A stretch of 64,000 bases of DNA from Glycomyces sp. YM15 (GCF_016918015.1 NZ_JAERMK010000002.1:62001-126000); one strand, 5' to 3'; counted from the first letter of the stretch, positions 35,617 to 46,583 are shown. Numbers and translations: made by a program. Notes: a model not told the origin generated them from the sequence alone.

Positions 35617-35634
35617 GGCTCGCAAGCTTCGCCG
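35617..35634 (+). repeat. Dispersed 18-bp repeat, copy 6
   Basis: GGCTCGCAAGCTTCGCCG in the non-coding gap before the MFS gene, identical to copy 3. The rest of 35531-35747 shows no feature. Confidence 0.65.
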
Positions 35635-35747
35635 CGGCTGGGGGTGCCGCTTCCTGGGGAAAGCGACCTTTGAACGATAGCGAACCCCGGCCACCCGCAG
35701 GGACCCGGTGCGATCCAGAACACGTTCCGTGCTCGCATGACTGCGCC

Positions 35748-35776
35748 TTGACAGGCCAAATTCTGAAAGCTACTGT
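35748..35776 (+). promoter_or_regulatory. Promoter of the MFS-tetR unit
   Basis: -35 TTGACA (35748-35753), 17-nt spacer, -10 TACTGT (35771-35776). A perfect -35 box and good spacing. Confidence 0.75.
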
Positions 35777-35799
35777 CAAATGACAGCTACTTCCAGAAT
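35760..35799. promoter_or_regulatory. 40-bp nested dyad, TetR operator
   Basis: Inner CTGTCA-AA-TGACAG (35773-35786) and outer ATTCTG (35760-35765)/CAGAAT (35794-35799) share the same centre, 35779.5. It covers the -10 box, so binding would block transcription. Confidence 0.65.
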
Positions 35800-35809
35800 T
35801 GAGGCGCCA

Positions 35810-37336
35810 ATGGCACCCGCATCCACCCGCCGCCGCTGGTGGGCCCTCCTCTCACTCCTGTTCGGCCTGCTCGTCGTCGGGCTCGACGTCACGATCCTCA
35901 ACGTCGCCCTGCCGACCCTCGCCGTCGACCTCGACGCCTCCACCGCCGAGCTCCAATGGCTCGTCGACGCCTTCATCGTGGCGCTCGCCGCCCTGCTCCT
36001 GCCCGCCGGGCTCCTCGGCGACCGGCTCGGCCGCAAGAAGGTCCTCCTCGCCGGCCTCGCGATCTTCGGCGCGGCCTGCGCCCTCGCCACCGCCGCCGAC
36101 ACCGTCGGCGTGCTCATCGCCGCCCGCGCCCTCATGGGCGTCGGCGCCGCCGTGGTCATGCCCGTGTCGATGGCGGTGGTGCCCAGCATGTTCAGCGGTG
36201 CCGAGCGCACCCGCGCCGTCGCACTGCTGACCGCCGGCATGGCGATCGGCCTGCCGCTCGGCCCGCTCCTCGGCGGCTGGCTCCTCGAGCACTACTGGTG
36301 GGGCTCGGTCTTCCTCATCAACGTGCCGCTCATCGTGATCGGCTTCCTCGCCATCGCCTTCCTGCTCCCCGAATCCACCGACCGCAGCGCCCCGCGCCTC
36401 CAGCCGTTCGCCGCGCTCGCGGCCGTGCTCGGCCTGGCCGCGCTCGTGTACGGCGTCATCGAGGCGCCCGTCGACGGCTGGCTCTCCCCGGCGACGCTCA
36501 TCGGCGGGCTCGGGGGCTTCGCGCTCATCGCGCTGTTCGTCGTCTCGCAGGCCCGGTCCGCCGCCCCCATGGTCGACCTCGGCCTGTTCCGCGACCGGGC
36601 CTTCCTCTGGGGCTCGGTCATCGCCACCGCTTCGTCGATGCTCATGATGGGCGCGCTCTTCCTGGTGCCGCAGTACCTGCAGATCGTCGAGGGCCACAGC
36701 GCCTTCGGGACCGGCCTGCGGCTGCTGCCGATGATCGGCGGCCTGATGGTCGGCGGCCTGGGCGCCGAGCGCCTGGCCGTCCGGTTCGGCTACCGGGCCA
36801 CCGTGATCAGCGGTCTGATCCTCTGCGCGGCCGGATGCGTCGCCGCGATGGCCACCGATCCGGGTACGGGCTTCGGCCTGGTCGCCGTGTGGCTCGGCGT
36901 CCTGGGCGCGGGCTTCGGCATGTCCCTCGTGCCCGCGACGGACGCGGTCCTCGCGTCGCTCCCGCCCGACCGCGCCGCGATCGGCTCCGCCCTGATGCAG
37001 ACCCTGCGCCAGACCGGCGGCGCGATCGGCGTGGCCGTGTTCGGATCGATCGCCTCCAGCGTCTACCTGGCCGAACTCGACCTTCCGCCGCTCCCGCCCG
37101 AGGCCGAGGCCGCCGCCGAGGACTCCGTGGCCGGTGCCGCCGCGGTCGCCGAAGCGCTCGGCTCGCCGGAGACCGCGCAGGGCGCGTTCCACGCGTTCAC
37201 CGACGGGATGGGCGCGGTCTTCCTGGTCTGCGCCGTGCTCGCCGTCGTGGTCGCGTTCGCGGCGGGCCCGAGGTTCCCGAAACGGCCCGAAGCGAGCGAG
37301 GCACAATCGCAGCATGAACCGTCCCGGGCTGCGTGA
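35810..37336 (+). CDS. MFS multidrug transporter, DHA2 family
   Basis: This is a 508-aa protein with 14 transmembrane helices. It has the DHA2 motifs LDVTILNVALPT (helix 1, motif D1), LGDRLGRKKVLLAGL (loop 2-3, motif A) and GLPLGPLLGGWLL (helix 5, motif C). These are proton-driven exporters of drugs or toxic metabolites. ATG 35810 follows GAGG at good spacing. An upstream ATG at 35780 lies inside the operator and lacks a ribosome-binding site. It is cotranscribed with the overlapping TetR gene. The substrate cannot be read from sequence. Confidence 0.88.
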   Translation: MAPASTRRRWWALLSLLFGLLVVGLDVTILNVALPTLAVDLDASTAELQWLVDAFIVALAALLLPAGLLGDRLGRKKVLLAGLAIFGAACALATAADTVGVLIAARALMGVGAAVVMPVSMAVVPSMFSGAERTRAVALLTAGMAIGLPLGPLLGGWLLEHYWWGSVFLINVPLIVIGFLAIAFLLPESTDRSAPRLQPFAALAAVLGLAALVYGVIEAPVDGWLSPATLIGGLGGFALIALFVVSQARSAAPMVDLGLFRDRAFLWGSVIATASSMLMMGALFLVPQYLQIVEGHSAFGTGLRLLPMIGGLMVGGLGAERLAVRFGYRATVISGLILCAAGCVAAMATDPGTGFGLVAVWLGVLGAGFGMSLVPATDAVLASLPPDRAAIGSALMQTLRQTGGAIGVAVFGSIASSVYLAELDLPPLPPEAEAAAEDSVAGAAAVAEALGSPETAQGAFHAFTDGMGAVFLVCAVLAVVVAFAAGPRFPKRPEASEAQSQHEPSRAA

Positions 37337-37904
37337 GCGCAAGAAGATCGAGACCCTGCACCGGTTGCAGGAGGAGGCCCTGCGGCTCTTCGACGAGCAG
37401 GGCTACGACGAGACGACGATCGAGCAGATCGCCGCCGCCGCGGGCGTCTCCCCCTCGACCTTCTACCGCTACTTCCCGGTGAAGGAGGACGTGGTCGTCC
37501 AGGACGAGTACGACCCGCTCATCGTGAACGTCTTCGAGAACCAGCAGGAGGGGACCGCGCCGCTCGAAGCCCTGCGCGCGGTCCTCGCGGTGCTCTTCGC
37601 GGCGTTCACCGAGGACGACATCGAGCGGGTGCGGCGCCGGGTCCGGATGATCTTCGCGGTCCCGGCCCTGCGCGCCCGCCAGGTGGCCCAGTCCGAGGCC
37701 ACCGAGCGGCTCCTCGCCGAGATGATCGCCGAACGCACCGGCCGCGCGGCGAACGAACTGGAAGTCCGCCACTTCACCGCCCTCGTGGTCGCCTCCTGGA
37801 CGACCGCGATCAGCGCCTGGGCCGAAACCGAAGGCACCAAGGACGACCTCGCCGCCAACCTCGACCGCTGCCTGGCCCACCTGGAAGCGGGCGCCCCGCT
37901 CTGA
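37314..37904 (+). CDS. TetR-family transcriptional regulator
   Basis: This is a 196-aa regulator. The N-terminal HTH (residues 5-55) shows LFDEQGYDETTIEQIAAAAGVSPSTFYRYFPVKEDVV, the TetR signature. The C-terminal ligand domain is all helical. Its start lies 23 nt inside the MFS gene, so expression is coupled. The nested dyad overlapping the MFS promoter is its most likely binding site, giving autoregulation that is relieved when the exported compound binds. That model is inferred from arrangement. Confidence 0.87.
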   Translation: MNRPGLRERKKIETLHRLQEEALRLFDEQGYDETTIEQIAAAAGVSPSTFYRYFPVKEDVVVQDEYDPLIVNVFENQQEGTAPLEALRAVLAVLFAAFTEDDIERVRRRVRMIFAVPALRARQVAQSEATERLLAEMIAERTGRAANELEVRHFTALVVASWTTAISAWAETEGTKDDLAANLDRCLAHLEAGAPL

Positions 37905-37917
37905 GCGGGTCGAGCGC

Positions 37918-38273
37918 TCAGTCGTTGAATGCCGAAGTGTCGAGCTCGAAGTCGAAAGGTGCGGGGACCGTTACGGGTTTACCGAATGCGACCGTCGTAT
38001 GAGTCTGGTAGCCACGCTCTGACGGGTCGGAGTACACCGTCAAATCCTGCTTCTTCATGTCGAATAGCAGGTAGATCGGTACGGATCTGCCGTAGACGTC
38101 GAGCTTGACCGTCAGGTCGTTGCCACGCGTGGAGGTCGAGGTCATTTCGCCGACCAATGCGAGTGACCGGGAACGTCCATGTCGTCCGCGAAGACCAGTC
38201 GCTCACGGAACTCCCGCTCCGTCTCATCAAAGTCAGTTGCGCCGTTTGTCTCCCGTGCGAGGGCCATGACCAT
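37918..38273 (-). pseudogene. Uma2-family (DUF820) nuclease remnant
   Basis: A short frame from ATG 38273 (AGGAGG upstream) gives MVMALARETNGATDFDETER and stops at 38142. In a second frame, 38157-37918, the C-terminal part of the Uma2 fold is plain: LVGEMTSTSTRGNDLTVKL, YLLFDMKKQDLTVYSDP and FGKPVTVPAPFDF. The central part of the domain, about 100 residues with the catalytic Asp, is missing. So an internal deletion plus a frameshift left two ends of one gene. The strong ribosome-binding site is preserved. Uma2 genes are often present in many copies in actinobacteria. Confidence 0.7.
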
Positions 38274-38343
38274 CTTCGCCTCCTCGGTCACCTGCGGACT
38301 CAATTACGCACCACGATTGTTGCAGGTCTTTCCCGGATTCGCG

Positions 38344-39339
38344 TCAGGCGTCGCGTTCGATCATGTAGTCACAGATGTCGACCAGGGCCCTCTGAGCCGG
38401 GCCTTTCGGGAGGGCTTTCGCCAGGCCGCGGGCCCGCTGCTGATACTGCAGGAGGGTGGCCCGCGCTTTCTCCAAGGCCTTCGAGCCGCGCAGGAGCTCC
38501 AGGGCTTCGGGGAGGTCCGCCTCGGAGACGGGACCCGCCACGAGTTCGCGCAGGCGCGCCTCTTCCGGGTCGTCGTCGGCGAGGGCGTAGAAGACCGGGA
38601 GGGTCGGGACGCCTTCAAGAAGATCGGTGCCGGGGGTCTTGCCCGACGAATCCGAGACGATGTCGATGATGTCGTCGGCGATCTGGAACGCCACGCCGAT
38701 GACCTCGCCGAACTCCTCGGCGGTCGCGATGGTCTCCTCCGAGGCCCCGGCGAACCACGCCCCGAATTTGGCGCAGGTGGCGATGAGCGAGCCGGTCTTC
38801 TCGGAGAGGATCTCGAGGTGCCATTCGACCGCGTCGATGCCCTCGGGCTGCGGCATGGTCTCGTTGATCTGCCCGCGCACCAGCCGGGCGAACGTGGCGG
38901 CCTGCAGGCGCACGGCCTCGATGCCGAGATCGGCCATCATCTGCGCGGCCTGGCTGAACAGGTAGTCGCCGGTGAGGATCGCGACCGAGTTGTCCCAGCG
39001 GGCGTTCGCGCTCGGGGCGCCGCGGCGCACGGCGGCCTCGTCCATCACGTCGTCGTGGTACAGCGTCGCGAGGTGCGTGAGTTCGAGCGCGACGGCGGCG
39101 TCGAGGATCCCGGGCCGGGCCGGGTCGCCGAGGTGCGCGCACGCGAGGGTGAGCATCGGCCGGAAGCGCTTCCCGCCGGCGTGGATGAGGTGGGACCCGG
39201 ATTGGCGCAGCAGCGGCTGGTCGGTGTCGACGGCTTTGAGCAGTCGTTCCTCGACGAGATCGAGCGAGGCTCGGATCTCTTCGGCGAAGGCCTCGTCTGA
39301 GAAGGTCAGCGCGGTCTGGGCGCGTCGGGTGGTCACCAC
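38344..39339 (-). CDS. Polyprenyl diphosphate synthase
   Basis: This is a 331-aa trans-isoprenyl diphosphate synthase. The first Asp-rich motif is DDVMD at 96-100 (YHDDVMDEA), and the second is ADDIID near 218. GGKRFRPML (55-63) binds substrate. It builds a long all-trans chain, probably the menaquinone side chain, from IPP. The residues before DDVMD (T-L-Y) suggest a product of medium-long length, but chain length is not certain. The GTG start is 6 nt after TAAGGT, so the message may be leaderless. It is part of the quinone theme with menG, menJ and nuo. Confidence 0.87.
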   Translation of the reverse strand: MVTTRRAQTALTFSDEAFAEEIRASLDLVEERLLKAVDTDQPLLRQSGSHLIHAGGKRFRPMLTLACAHLGDPARPGILDAAVALELTHLATLYHDDVMDEAAVRRGAPSANARWDNSVAILTGDYLFSQAAQMMADLGIEAVRLQAATFARLVRGQINETMPQPEGIDAVEWHLEILSEKTGSLIATCAKFGAWFAGASEETIATAEEFGEVIGVAFQIADDIIDIVSDSSGKTPGTDLLEGVPTLPVFYALADDDPEEARLRELVAGPVSEADLPEALELLRGSKALEKARATLLQYQQRARGLAKALPKGPAQRALVDICDYMIERDA

Positions 39340-39345
39340 AGCCTC

Positions 39346-39351
39346 ACCTTA
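39346..39351 (-). promoter_or_regulatory. -10 box for leaderless polyprenyl synthase
   Basis: TAAGGT on the minus strand ends 6 nt before the GTG at 39339. Confidence 0.45.
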
Positions 39352-39416
39352 TCTTGTACACGCCCCGGACTGCTCGGCACGGGAAGCGGGAGTCGCGCGC
39401 GCCGCAACGAGGAACG

Positions 39417-40583
39417 TCAATGCGCGATTCGTTTGCCGACCGTGCTGCCCGCCACGATGAACAGGGCCGACGCCGCCATCGACGCGACCGTGGCCGTCCA
39501 CCCGACGCCCCAGCCGACGTTGTCCACGATGAGCCCGAAGCAGATCGGCCCCACCGCGCCGCCGAGGAAGATCCCCGTCTGCGTCACCGAGGTCGCCAGC
39601 GCCGGGGCGTCCGCGTAGCGCTGGACGACCGCGTGGTTCATCAGTCCCGGCCACGCCCATCCGAGCCCGTATGCGGCGGCGGTGCCGAACGGCAGCAGCC
39701 ACGGCAGTTCGAACAGGTACGTGGCCAGCCCGGCGGCGCCGGCGGTGAGCATGAGCGCGATGATCTGGAACTCGCCTCCTCTGCGCGCGTCCGCGAGGGC
39801 GCCGAAGCCGGTGCGGCCGATGACGCCCGCGATGCCGCCGACCATGAGGACCAGGCCCGCGTAGCGCTCCGACCCGCCGACGTCGACGGTGAAGGTCGTG
39901 ATGAACGAGCCGATGGGCGTCGCGGCGAGCGAGCCGAGGAAGGTCGCCGCGGCGAACAGCAGCAGCTGCAGATCGAAGGACCGCGCGCCCTTGACCTTGG
40001 TCCGCACGGCGGGCCGTCCGAGGCCGGCGAGCGGGATGAGTGCGAGCAGCACCAGCCCGGCGCCGATGACGAACGCCCACCGCCATCCGAGCGTCAGCGC
40101 GACGACCGGGACGCTGAGTCCGCCGAGCATGGTGCACAGCGGCACTGAGGCCTGCTTGGCGCCGAACAGGAGTCCGCGGCGGCCTTGCGGCGCCCATTCG
40201 CTGAGGACCGTGTTCGAGGCGAGCTGCCCGAGTCCGTTCGCGGGCGCGCACAGCACCATGAACGCGGTGAGCACGATCGGGTCGTGCGCGAATGCGGCGA
40301 TGCCGAGGAGTCCTGCGGCGGACATCGCGATGGCGACGCGCGCGGTCACGAGCGCGCCGAACCGGTCGACGAGCCGCCCGGACGGCACGGTCGTGACGGC
40401 GGTGACGGTGAAGTAGATGCCGGAGATCCAGCCGATCGCGCTGAGGCCCATGCCGAGTTCGCCGGTGATCTGCACGGCGAGCCCGCCGAAGAGGAAGAGC
40501 GGGAGGACGGCGGCGACCTGGACGGTCATGGCGGCGGTGACGGTGGTGGCGATCCGGGGCCGAGTGGGGGCGGAGGTGGACAC
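39417..40583 (-). CDS. MFS transporter (12 helices)
   Basis: This is a 388-aa major facilitator with 12 hydrophobic helices. It has the loop 2-3 motif GRLVDRFGALVTARVAIA and a motif-A-like GFGALADARRGGEF in the second half. No clear substrate subfamily; the N-terminal half resembles cyanate/nitrate-type or sugar efflux MFS. GTG 40583 is chosen because TACGGT ends 7 nt upstream, the leaderless layout seen in nearby genes. The open frame continues to 40688 with no good start. The promoter region is shared with nothing divergent except the IclR unit 500 bp away. Confidence 0.75.
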   Translation of the reverse strand: MSTSAPTRPRIATTVTAAMTVQVAAVLPLFLFGGLAVQITGELGMGLSAIGWISGIYFTVTAVTTVPSGRLVDRFGALVTARVAIAMSAAGLLGIAAFAHDPIVLTAFMVLCAPANGLGQLASNTVLSEWAPQGRRGLLFGAKQASVPLCTMLGGLSVPVVALTLGWRWAFVIGAGLVLLALIPLAGLGRPAVRTKVKGARSFDLQLLLFAAATFLGSLAATPIGSFITTFTVDVGGSERYAGLVLMVGGIAGVIGRTGFGALADARRGGEFQIIALMLTAGAAGLATYLFELPWLLPFGTAAAYGLGWAWPGLMNHAVVQRYADAPALATSVTQTGIFLGGAVGPICFGLIVDNVGWGVGWTATVASMAASALFIVAGSTVGKRIAH

Positions 40584-40590
40584 GACGGCA

Positions 40591-40596
40591 ACCGTA
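40591..40596 (-). promoter_or_regulatory. -10 box for leaderless MFS gene
   Basis: TACGGT on the minus strand ends 7 nt before GTG 40583. Confidence 0.4.
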
Positions 40597-40835
40597 CTCC
40601 GCTTATCTGATAGCCGAATGCCTCCGCACAAGTGAGGATTGCTCTTGTGCGTCCCCCGTTCGCGTGATCTGTCTTGACGTGACCACACAACGTGTGCGAC
40701 TGTTGCCTCTGCACGACGGCTTTTCCAACTGCAGAGCTTTACGACAGTCGACTTCGGCCCTCAACAGTTGCCCGCCACCAGCGGTTCCGTGCCGGACCCG
40801 CCGCATCGCCGCTCTCCCAAGACATCGGGGGCATG

Positions 40836-40883
40836 CGAAACGCGGCGGCCCTGGTGGGAGGGAGCCGCCGCGTTTCGTTTATT
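40836..40883. terminator. Orphan intrinsic terminator
   Basis: CGAAACGCGGCGGC (40836-40849) pairs perfectly over 14 bp with GCCGCCGCGTTTCG (40864-40877), then TTTATT. No gene on the plus strand ends upstream. A small RNA could end here. The rest of 40584-41115 shows only the IclR promoter. Confidence 0.65.
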
Positions 40884-41010
40884 CGAATGTTCCACGGCGG
40901 CGACGAGGAAGTTTGGTGGGGACTCGACGCCGCCGCCGCGGTTTGTCCGCGACCGGCGCGAGCCGGACCGCGAACGGTGCTGACACTTAGATAGTGCCCT
41001 GTATGCGACG

Positions 41011-41039
41011 GTGACGCAACCGGCTGTTGTTTATATAGT
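41011..41039 (+). promoter_or_regulatory. Promoter of the IclR gene
   Basis: -35-like GTGACG (41011-41016), 17-nt spacer, -10 TATAGT (41034-41039), 76 nt before ATG 41116. Confidence 0.45.
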
Positions 41040-41115
41040 TAGATCACGGCCGGTCCGACCGGCGTCGTACCCGGCGCCCCACGTTGGATCAACTGGTGCA
41101 AATTGGAGCGGCGGC

Positions 41116-42027
41116 ATGGTGGAGCAGCGGCGACCAGGGGACGAACCGCACAGCGGCGTCCCGAACTACAACGGCGTGCCCAGACAGCAGGCGACCAAGA
41201 ACCGGCCCGCGCCACCGGACCACAAGCCCGGCAAGGGCGCATCGGCGGCCAGCGCCTTCCCGAGCGCGCAGAGCGAGCCGACCAAGATGATCCAGAGCGT
41301 CCAGAGGGCACTGCGCATCATGGAGCTCGTCGGCCGCCACGCCGACGGCGTCACCGCCCCGCGCATCGCCTTCGAGTGCGGCCTCAACCGCGCCACCGCC
41401 TACAACCTCCTGCGCACCCTCGTCTACGAGCACTACCTGCGCCGTGACGAGAACGGCCGCTACACGCTCGGCCTCGAAGTCTCCGACCGCTACTCCGAGC
41501 TCACCCGCGCCATCGCCGGGCCGAGCACCTGCGGCGAGTTCATGCGCCGCATGTCGACCGAGACCGGCTACTCGACCTTCATCGCCCGCTTCGTGGAGGG
41601 CCGACCGGCCGTCACCGACGTCATCGAAGGCCACCGCAGCCCGCACGTGGAGGAGCTCATCGTCGGCTTCGACGACGGCGCCCACGCCACCGCGCTCGGC
41701 AAGGCCCTCCTGGCCACCCTCCAACCGCACGACCGCGCCCGCTTCCTCAAATCCGCCGGGATGCGCCCGTTCACCCGCCGCACCCTCATCGAACCCGACG
41801 CCCTCGAATACGACCTCGCCGTCTACGGCGAGTCCGGGGTCTACGCCGAGATGGGCCAGTTCCGTGACGGCGTCGGCTGCGCCGGCGTCATCGTGCGCGA
41901 AGGGGACTCGCCGAACGAGCGGATCGTCTTCGCCGTCGCCCTCCCGCTCGAGGAGATCCACACCTCTTGGCCGGCCCTCACCGGACGACTGCGCGACGCC
42001 GCCGTCGAACTCGAACCGCTCCTGTAG
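41116..42027 (+). CDS. IclR-family transcriptional regulator
   Basis: This is a 303-aa regulator. The N-terminal 57 residues are a polar, probably disordered extension, unusual for IclR proteins, which are about 250 long. The wHTH follows (MIQSVQRALRIMELVGRHADG...FECGLNRATAYNLLRTLV), then the effector-binding domain (about 130-300; FIARFVEGRPAVTDVIEG, HATALGKALLA, GVGCAGVIVREGD). GGAG 9 nt before ATG 41116 supports the start. The nearest neighbours, an MFS exporter and a lipoprotein, could be targets, but no operator stands out. Ligand unknown. Confidence 0.82.
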   Translation: MVEQRRPGDEPHSGVPNYNGVPRQQATKNRPAPPDHKPGKGASAASAFPSAQSEPTKMIQSVQRALRIMELVGRHADGVTAPRIAFECGLNRATAYNLLRTLVYEHYLRRDENGRYTLGLEVSDRYSELTRAIAGPSTCGEFMRRMSTETGYSTFIARFVEGRPAVTDVIEGHRSPHVEELIVGFDDGAHATALGKALLATLQPHDRARFLKSAGMRPFTRRTLIEPDALEYDLAVYGESGVYAEMGQFRDGVGCAGVIVREGDSPNERIVFAVALPLEEIHTSWPALTGRLRDAAVELEPLL

Positions 42028-42065
42028 GACGAAGCAGGCAACCCGACCGCGAGAGGCACGCGTAC

Positions 42066-42098
42066 TCAGGAAGTCGAAGACGCTTCGACGTCACCTGA
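42066..42098. promoter_or_regulatory. Inverted repeat between IclR gene and lipoprotein
   Basis: GTCGAAG-ACG-CTTCGAC (42073-42089) with outer TCAGG/CCTGA arms, 16 nt before the lipoprotein start. It could be an operator or a terminator for the IclR gene. Confidence 0.45.
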
Positions 42099-42113
42099 GA
42101 GGAACGCGGATCG

Positions 42114-43316
42114 ATGCTACGCAAGACCCGAGCCGCCGGCGCCGTCGTCGCCGCGCTGGCACTGGCGGCCGCTGCCGCCTGCTCTGACGATGCGAAAGGC
42201 GGCGGCGACGCCGCCTCCGAGGGCGCGGAGGCGGAGTTCGAGGCGCCGCGGCTGGTCGACATGGTCAATGAGAGCAACCGGCTGCTGTACGAACTGGAGT
42301 CCGCGGAGGTCCGGATCGTGCAGGCCTGCATGGAGGACAAGGACTTCACGGTCCACGACCAGTTCTGGTTCTCGGTCGCCGAACCCGAGCCGCAGGAAGC
42401 CCTCTTCGGTCCCGACGACTGGGGTGACTGGATTCCCTCGGTCGACGAGGCCTCCGAGTACGGTCTCGGCGCGTGGGTCCACGACGAGGACGCGGACCCC
42501 GATGAGGTCGAGGAGTACGAGGCGTACCAGGGCCACGACATCGCCGGCTCGCCGGAGGAGGAGCGGGCGATCGAGGGGGGCGGGGGTCTGCCCGACAACA
42601 GCGATTTCGAGGCGCTCGATCCCCAGGACCAGTTCGACTGGTACGTGGCCTACCAGGGTGAGGCGGCCGCGCTGGACGAGAACGGCTGGCTGATCGGCGA
42701 GGAAGGCCCCGTGGCGAGCGACGATGACGAGGTCTACACCGGCGACGAGTTCTCCTATGTGCAACCCGAACCGGGCGGCTGCCTGCGCGAGATGATCGAC
42801 GCGCTCTACGACGACCTGCGACTGGTCGAGGACCCCGAGGGCGGGAAGCACCGCGGTGCGTATTGGCACTACCGCCCGGTGAACCCGATCGACGACTTCG
42901 CGAACGCGGAGGACTCCCAGACCATGTACGACGAGGCGATCGCCCCGGTCCAGGTCGAACTGGTCGACTGCCTCGACGCGCACGGTGTTCACGGGTGGGA
43001 GTTCGACGAGGAGGGCTCCCTGCCGGTGACCGATTACATCTACGAGCTGTACGAGGGCGAGGGCAGCGTGGTGGGCGACCACCCGAACCTGCCCGATGAC
43101 GCCCCCACCGACTTTGAAGGCAAGAAGGCCTTCGAGATCGCGTTCGCCGTCGAGTTGGCCGAATGCGGGGACGAGACCGGCTACCGCGAGATTGCGGAGC
43201 AGGCCTGGGCCGATTCCCAGGAGGCGTTCTACGCCTCGATCGAGACCGAGGTCTACGCCTGGCAAGTGGAGGTCCGCGGCATCTTGACCAAGGCCCAGGA
43301 GACGCTCGAAGGCTAA
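42114..43316 (+). CDS. Large acidic lipoprotein
   Basis: This is a 400-aa protein. Signal peptide with n-region LRKTRAAG, an Ala-rich h-region and a lipobox-like AAAAC at Cys23 give a membrane-anchored lipoprotein. The mature part is strongly acidic (many D/E) and has Cys pairs (QAC, GGC, VDC, AEC) that may form disulfides. No enzyme motif is seen. The family is unknown; similar acidic lipoproteins are frequent in actinobacteria. It is followed by a good bidirectional terminator. An inverted repeat lies just upstream of the start. Confidence 0.75.
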   Translation: MLRKTRAAGAVVAALALAAAAACSDDAKGGGDAASEGAEAEFEAPRLVDMVNESNRLLYELESAEVRIVQACMEDKDFTVHDQFWFSVAEPEPQEALFGPDDWGDWIPSVDEASEYGLGAWVHDEDADPDEVEEYEAYQGHDIAGSPEEERAIEGGGGLPDNSDFEALDPQDQFDWYVAYQGEAAALDENGWLIGEEGPVASDDDEVYTGDEFSYVQPEPGGCLREMIDALYDDLRLVEDPEGGKHRGAYWHYRPVNPIDDFANAEDSQTMYDEAIAPVQVELVDCLDAHGVHGWEFDEEGSLPVTDYIYELYEGEGSVVGDHPNLPDDAPTDFEGKKAFEIAFAVELAECGDETGYREIAEQAWADSQEAFYASIETEVYAWQVEVRGILTKAQETLEG

Positions 43317-43330
43317 GCGGCGCATACGAA

Positions 43331-43362
43331 AGCGGGCCGGACCTCGAAAGGTCCGGCCCGCT
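43331..43362. terminator. Bidirectional terminator
   Basis: AGCGGGCCGGACC (43331-43343), loop TCGAAA, GGTCCGGCCCGCT (43350-43362), a perfect 13-bp stem between the convergent lipoprotein and korB genes. Confidence 0.75.
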
Positions 43363-43375
43363 CGACGTCGCCTAC

Positions 43376-44387
43376 CTAGAGCACGGTCCAGGTGTCGCCC
43401 GAGTGCAGGAGCCGTTCGAGGGCCTCCTTGCGGTCGACGCCCGTCGCGGCCTCGTCGACCTGGGAGCGCACGCCCGCATCGTAGGTGGGCCGCTTGACGT
43501 TGCGGAACACGCCGATCGGGGTGTGGTCGAGGGCTATCCCCGAGAGCCGCGACAGCGCGAACGCGTAGGCCGGGTCGTCGACGTCGGCCTTGTGCACGAC
43601 CACGTCGGCCTCGTCCACCTCGGACGCGTCCTTGACCTGGAGCCCGTAACCGGACTGCACGACGACCTTGTCCCCGAACCGGATCGGTTCGCCGTCCTGG
43701 AGCCGGATGATCGACTCGTCGCGGGTCTCCGGGTTCTTCAGGACCTCGAACGCGCCGTCGTTGAAGATCGGGCAGTTCTGGTAGATCTCGACGAACGCGC
43801 TGCCCTCGTGCTCGGCCGCGGCCCGCAGGACCTCCTGCAGGTGCGCCCGGTCGGAGTCGAGGGTGCGGGCCACGAACGTGGCCTCGGAGCCCAGCGCCAG
43901 CGACAGCGGGTTGAACGGCGAGTCGACCGAGCCCATCGGGCTCGACTTGGTGAGCGTGCCCGGCCCGGAGGTGGGGGAGTACTGGCCCTTGGTGAGGCCG
44001 TAGATCCGGTTGTTGAACAGCAGGATCTTCAGGTTCACGTTGCGGCGCAGGGCGTGGATGAGGTGGTTGCCGCCGATCGACAGCGCGTCGCCGTCGCCGG
44101 TGACGACCCATACCGACAGGTCCGGGCGGGAGACCGCCAGGCCCGTGGCGATGGCCGGGGCGCGGCCGTGGATCGAGTGCAGCCCGTACGTGTTGAGGTA
44201 GTACGGGAATCGCGAGGAGCAGCCGATGCCGGAGATGAACGCGATCTTCTCGCGCTCCAGGCCCAGCTCGGGGAGGAAGGACTGGACGGCTGCCAGGATG
44301 GCGTAGTCGCCGCAGCCGGGGCACCAGCGCACCTCCTGGCTCGACTTGAAGTCCTTGGCCTTCAGCTTGGGGGCGTCGAGCTTGACG

Positions 44388-44395
<8 letters not shown>
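43376..44395 (-). CDS. korB: 2-oxoacid:ferredoxin oxidoreductase, beta subunit
   Basis: This is a 339-aa subunit that binds thiamine diphosphate. The Cys of VRWCPGCGDYAIL and the later Cys in GIGCSSRFPYY fit a [4Fe-4S] site. The TPP motif GDGDALSIGGNHLIH is at about residues 99-113. In actinobacteria the KorAB pair turns 2-oxoglutarate into succinyl-CoA with reduced ferredoxin, in place of or alongside the dehydrogenase complex. It overlaps korA by 8 nt, so the two are coupled. Pyruvate as substrate cannot be excluded. Confidence 0.88.
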
Positions 44396-46247
<1,852 letters not shown>

Positions 46248-46583
46248 CTAGATCTCCTCATGCGGGTTCTGGGGCACGCAAGGACTGCGGCGTTCGGTTC
46301 GGGGAGCGGGGGCTCCGCCGTGTCTGCTACTTGCGATGCTACGCGGGCGTCACGTCGCGGTGCCAACCCTGCGACTCGGGCGCGATGTAGGCGACACCAC
46401 TTTCGGCGATCTGGCTCACATGCTGAGACGGGCCGGAGTCCGCAGTGACCTGGACCTCTCGTTTCGGCTTTCCTCAGGCCGCTTTCACGGCCGAGCGCCG
46501 TCCCGGATCGTGGACGCGGATCGCGTCGGCGACACGCCGGAGTCGGAAACCCGACGGTGCCTCCGACCCGAACGTGTCTCCTA
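46248..46583. other. Intergenic region upstream of korA
   Basis: A 336-bp gap with the korA ribosome-binding site and a small 5-bp hairpin (46542-46555, GTCGG/CCGAC). No gene or RNA is seen. Confidence 0.4.

Noticed and set aside
35780-35812. ATG 35780 as start of the MFS gene
   Set aside because: It lies inside the operator, 4 nt after the -10 box, with no ribosome-binding site. ATG 35810 has GAGG at good spacing.
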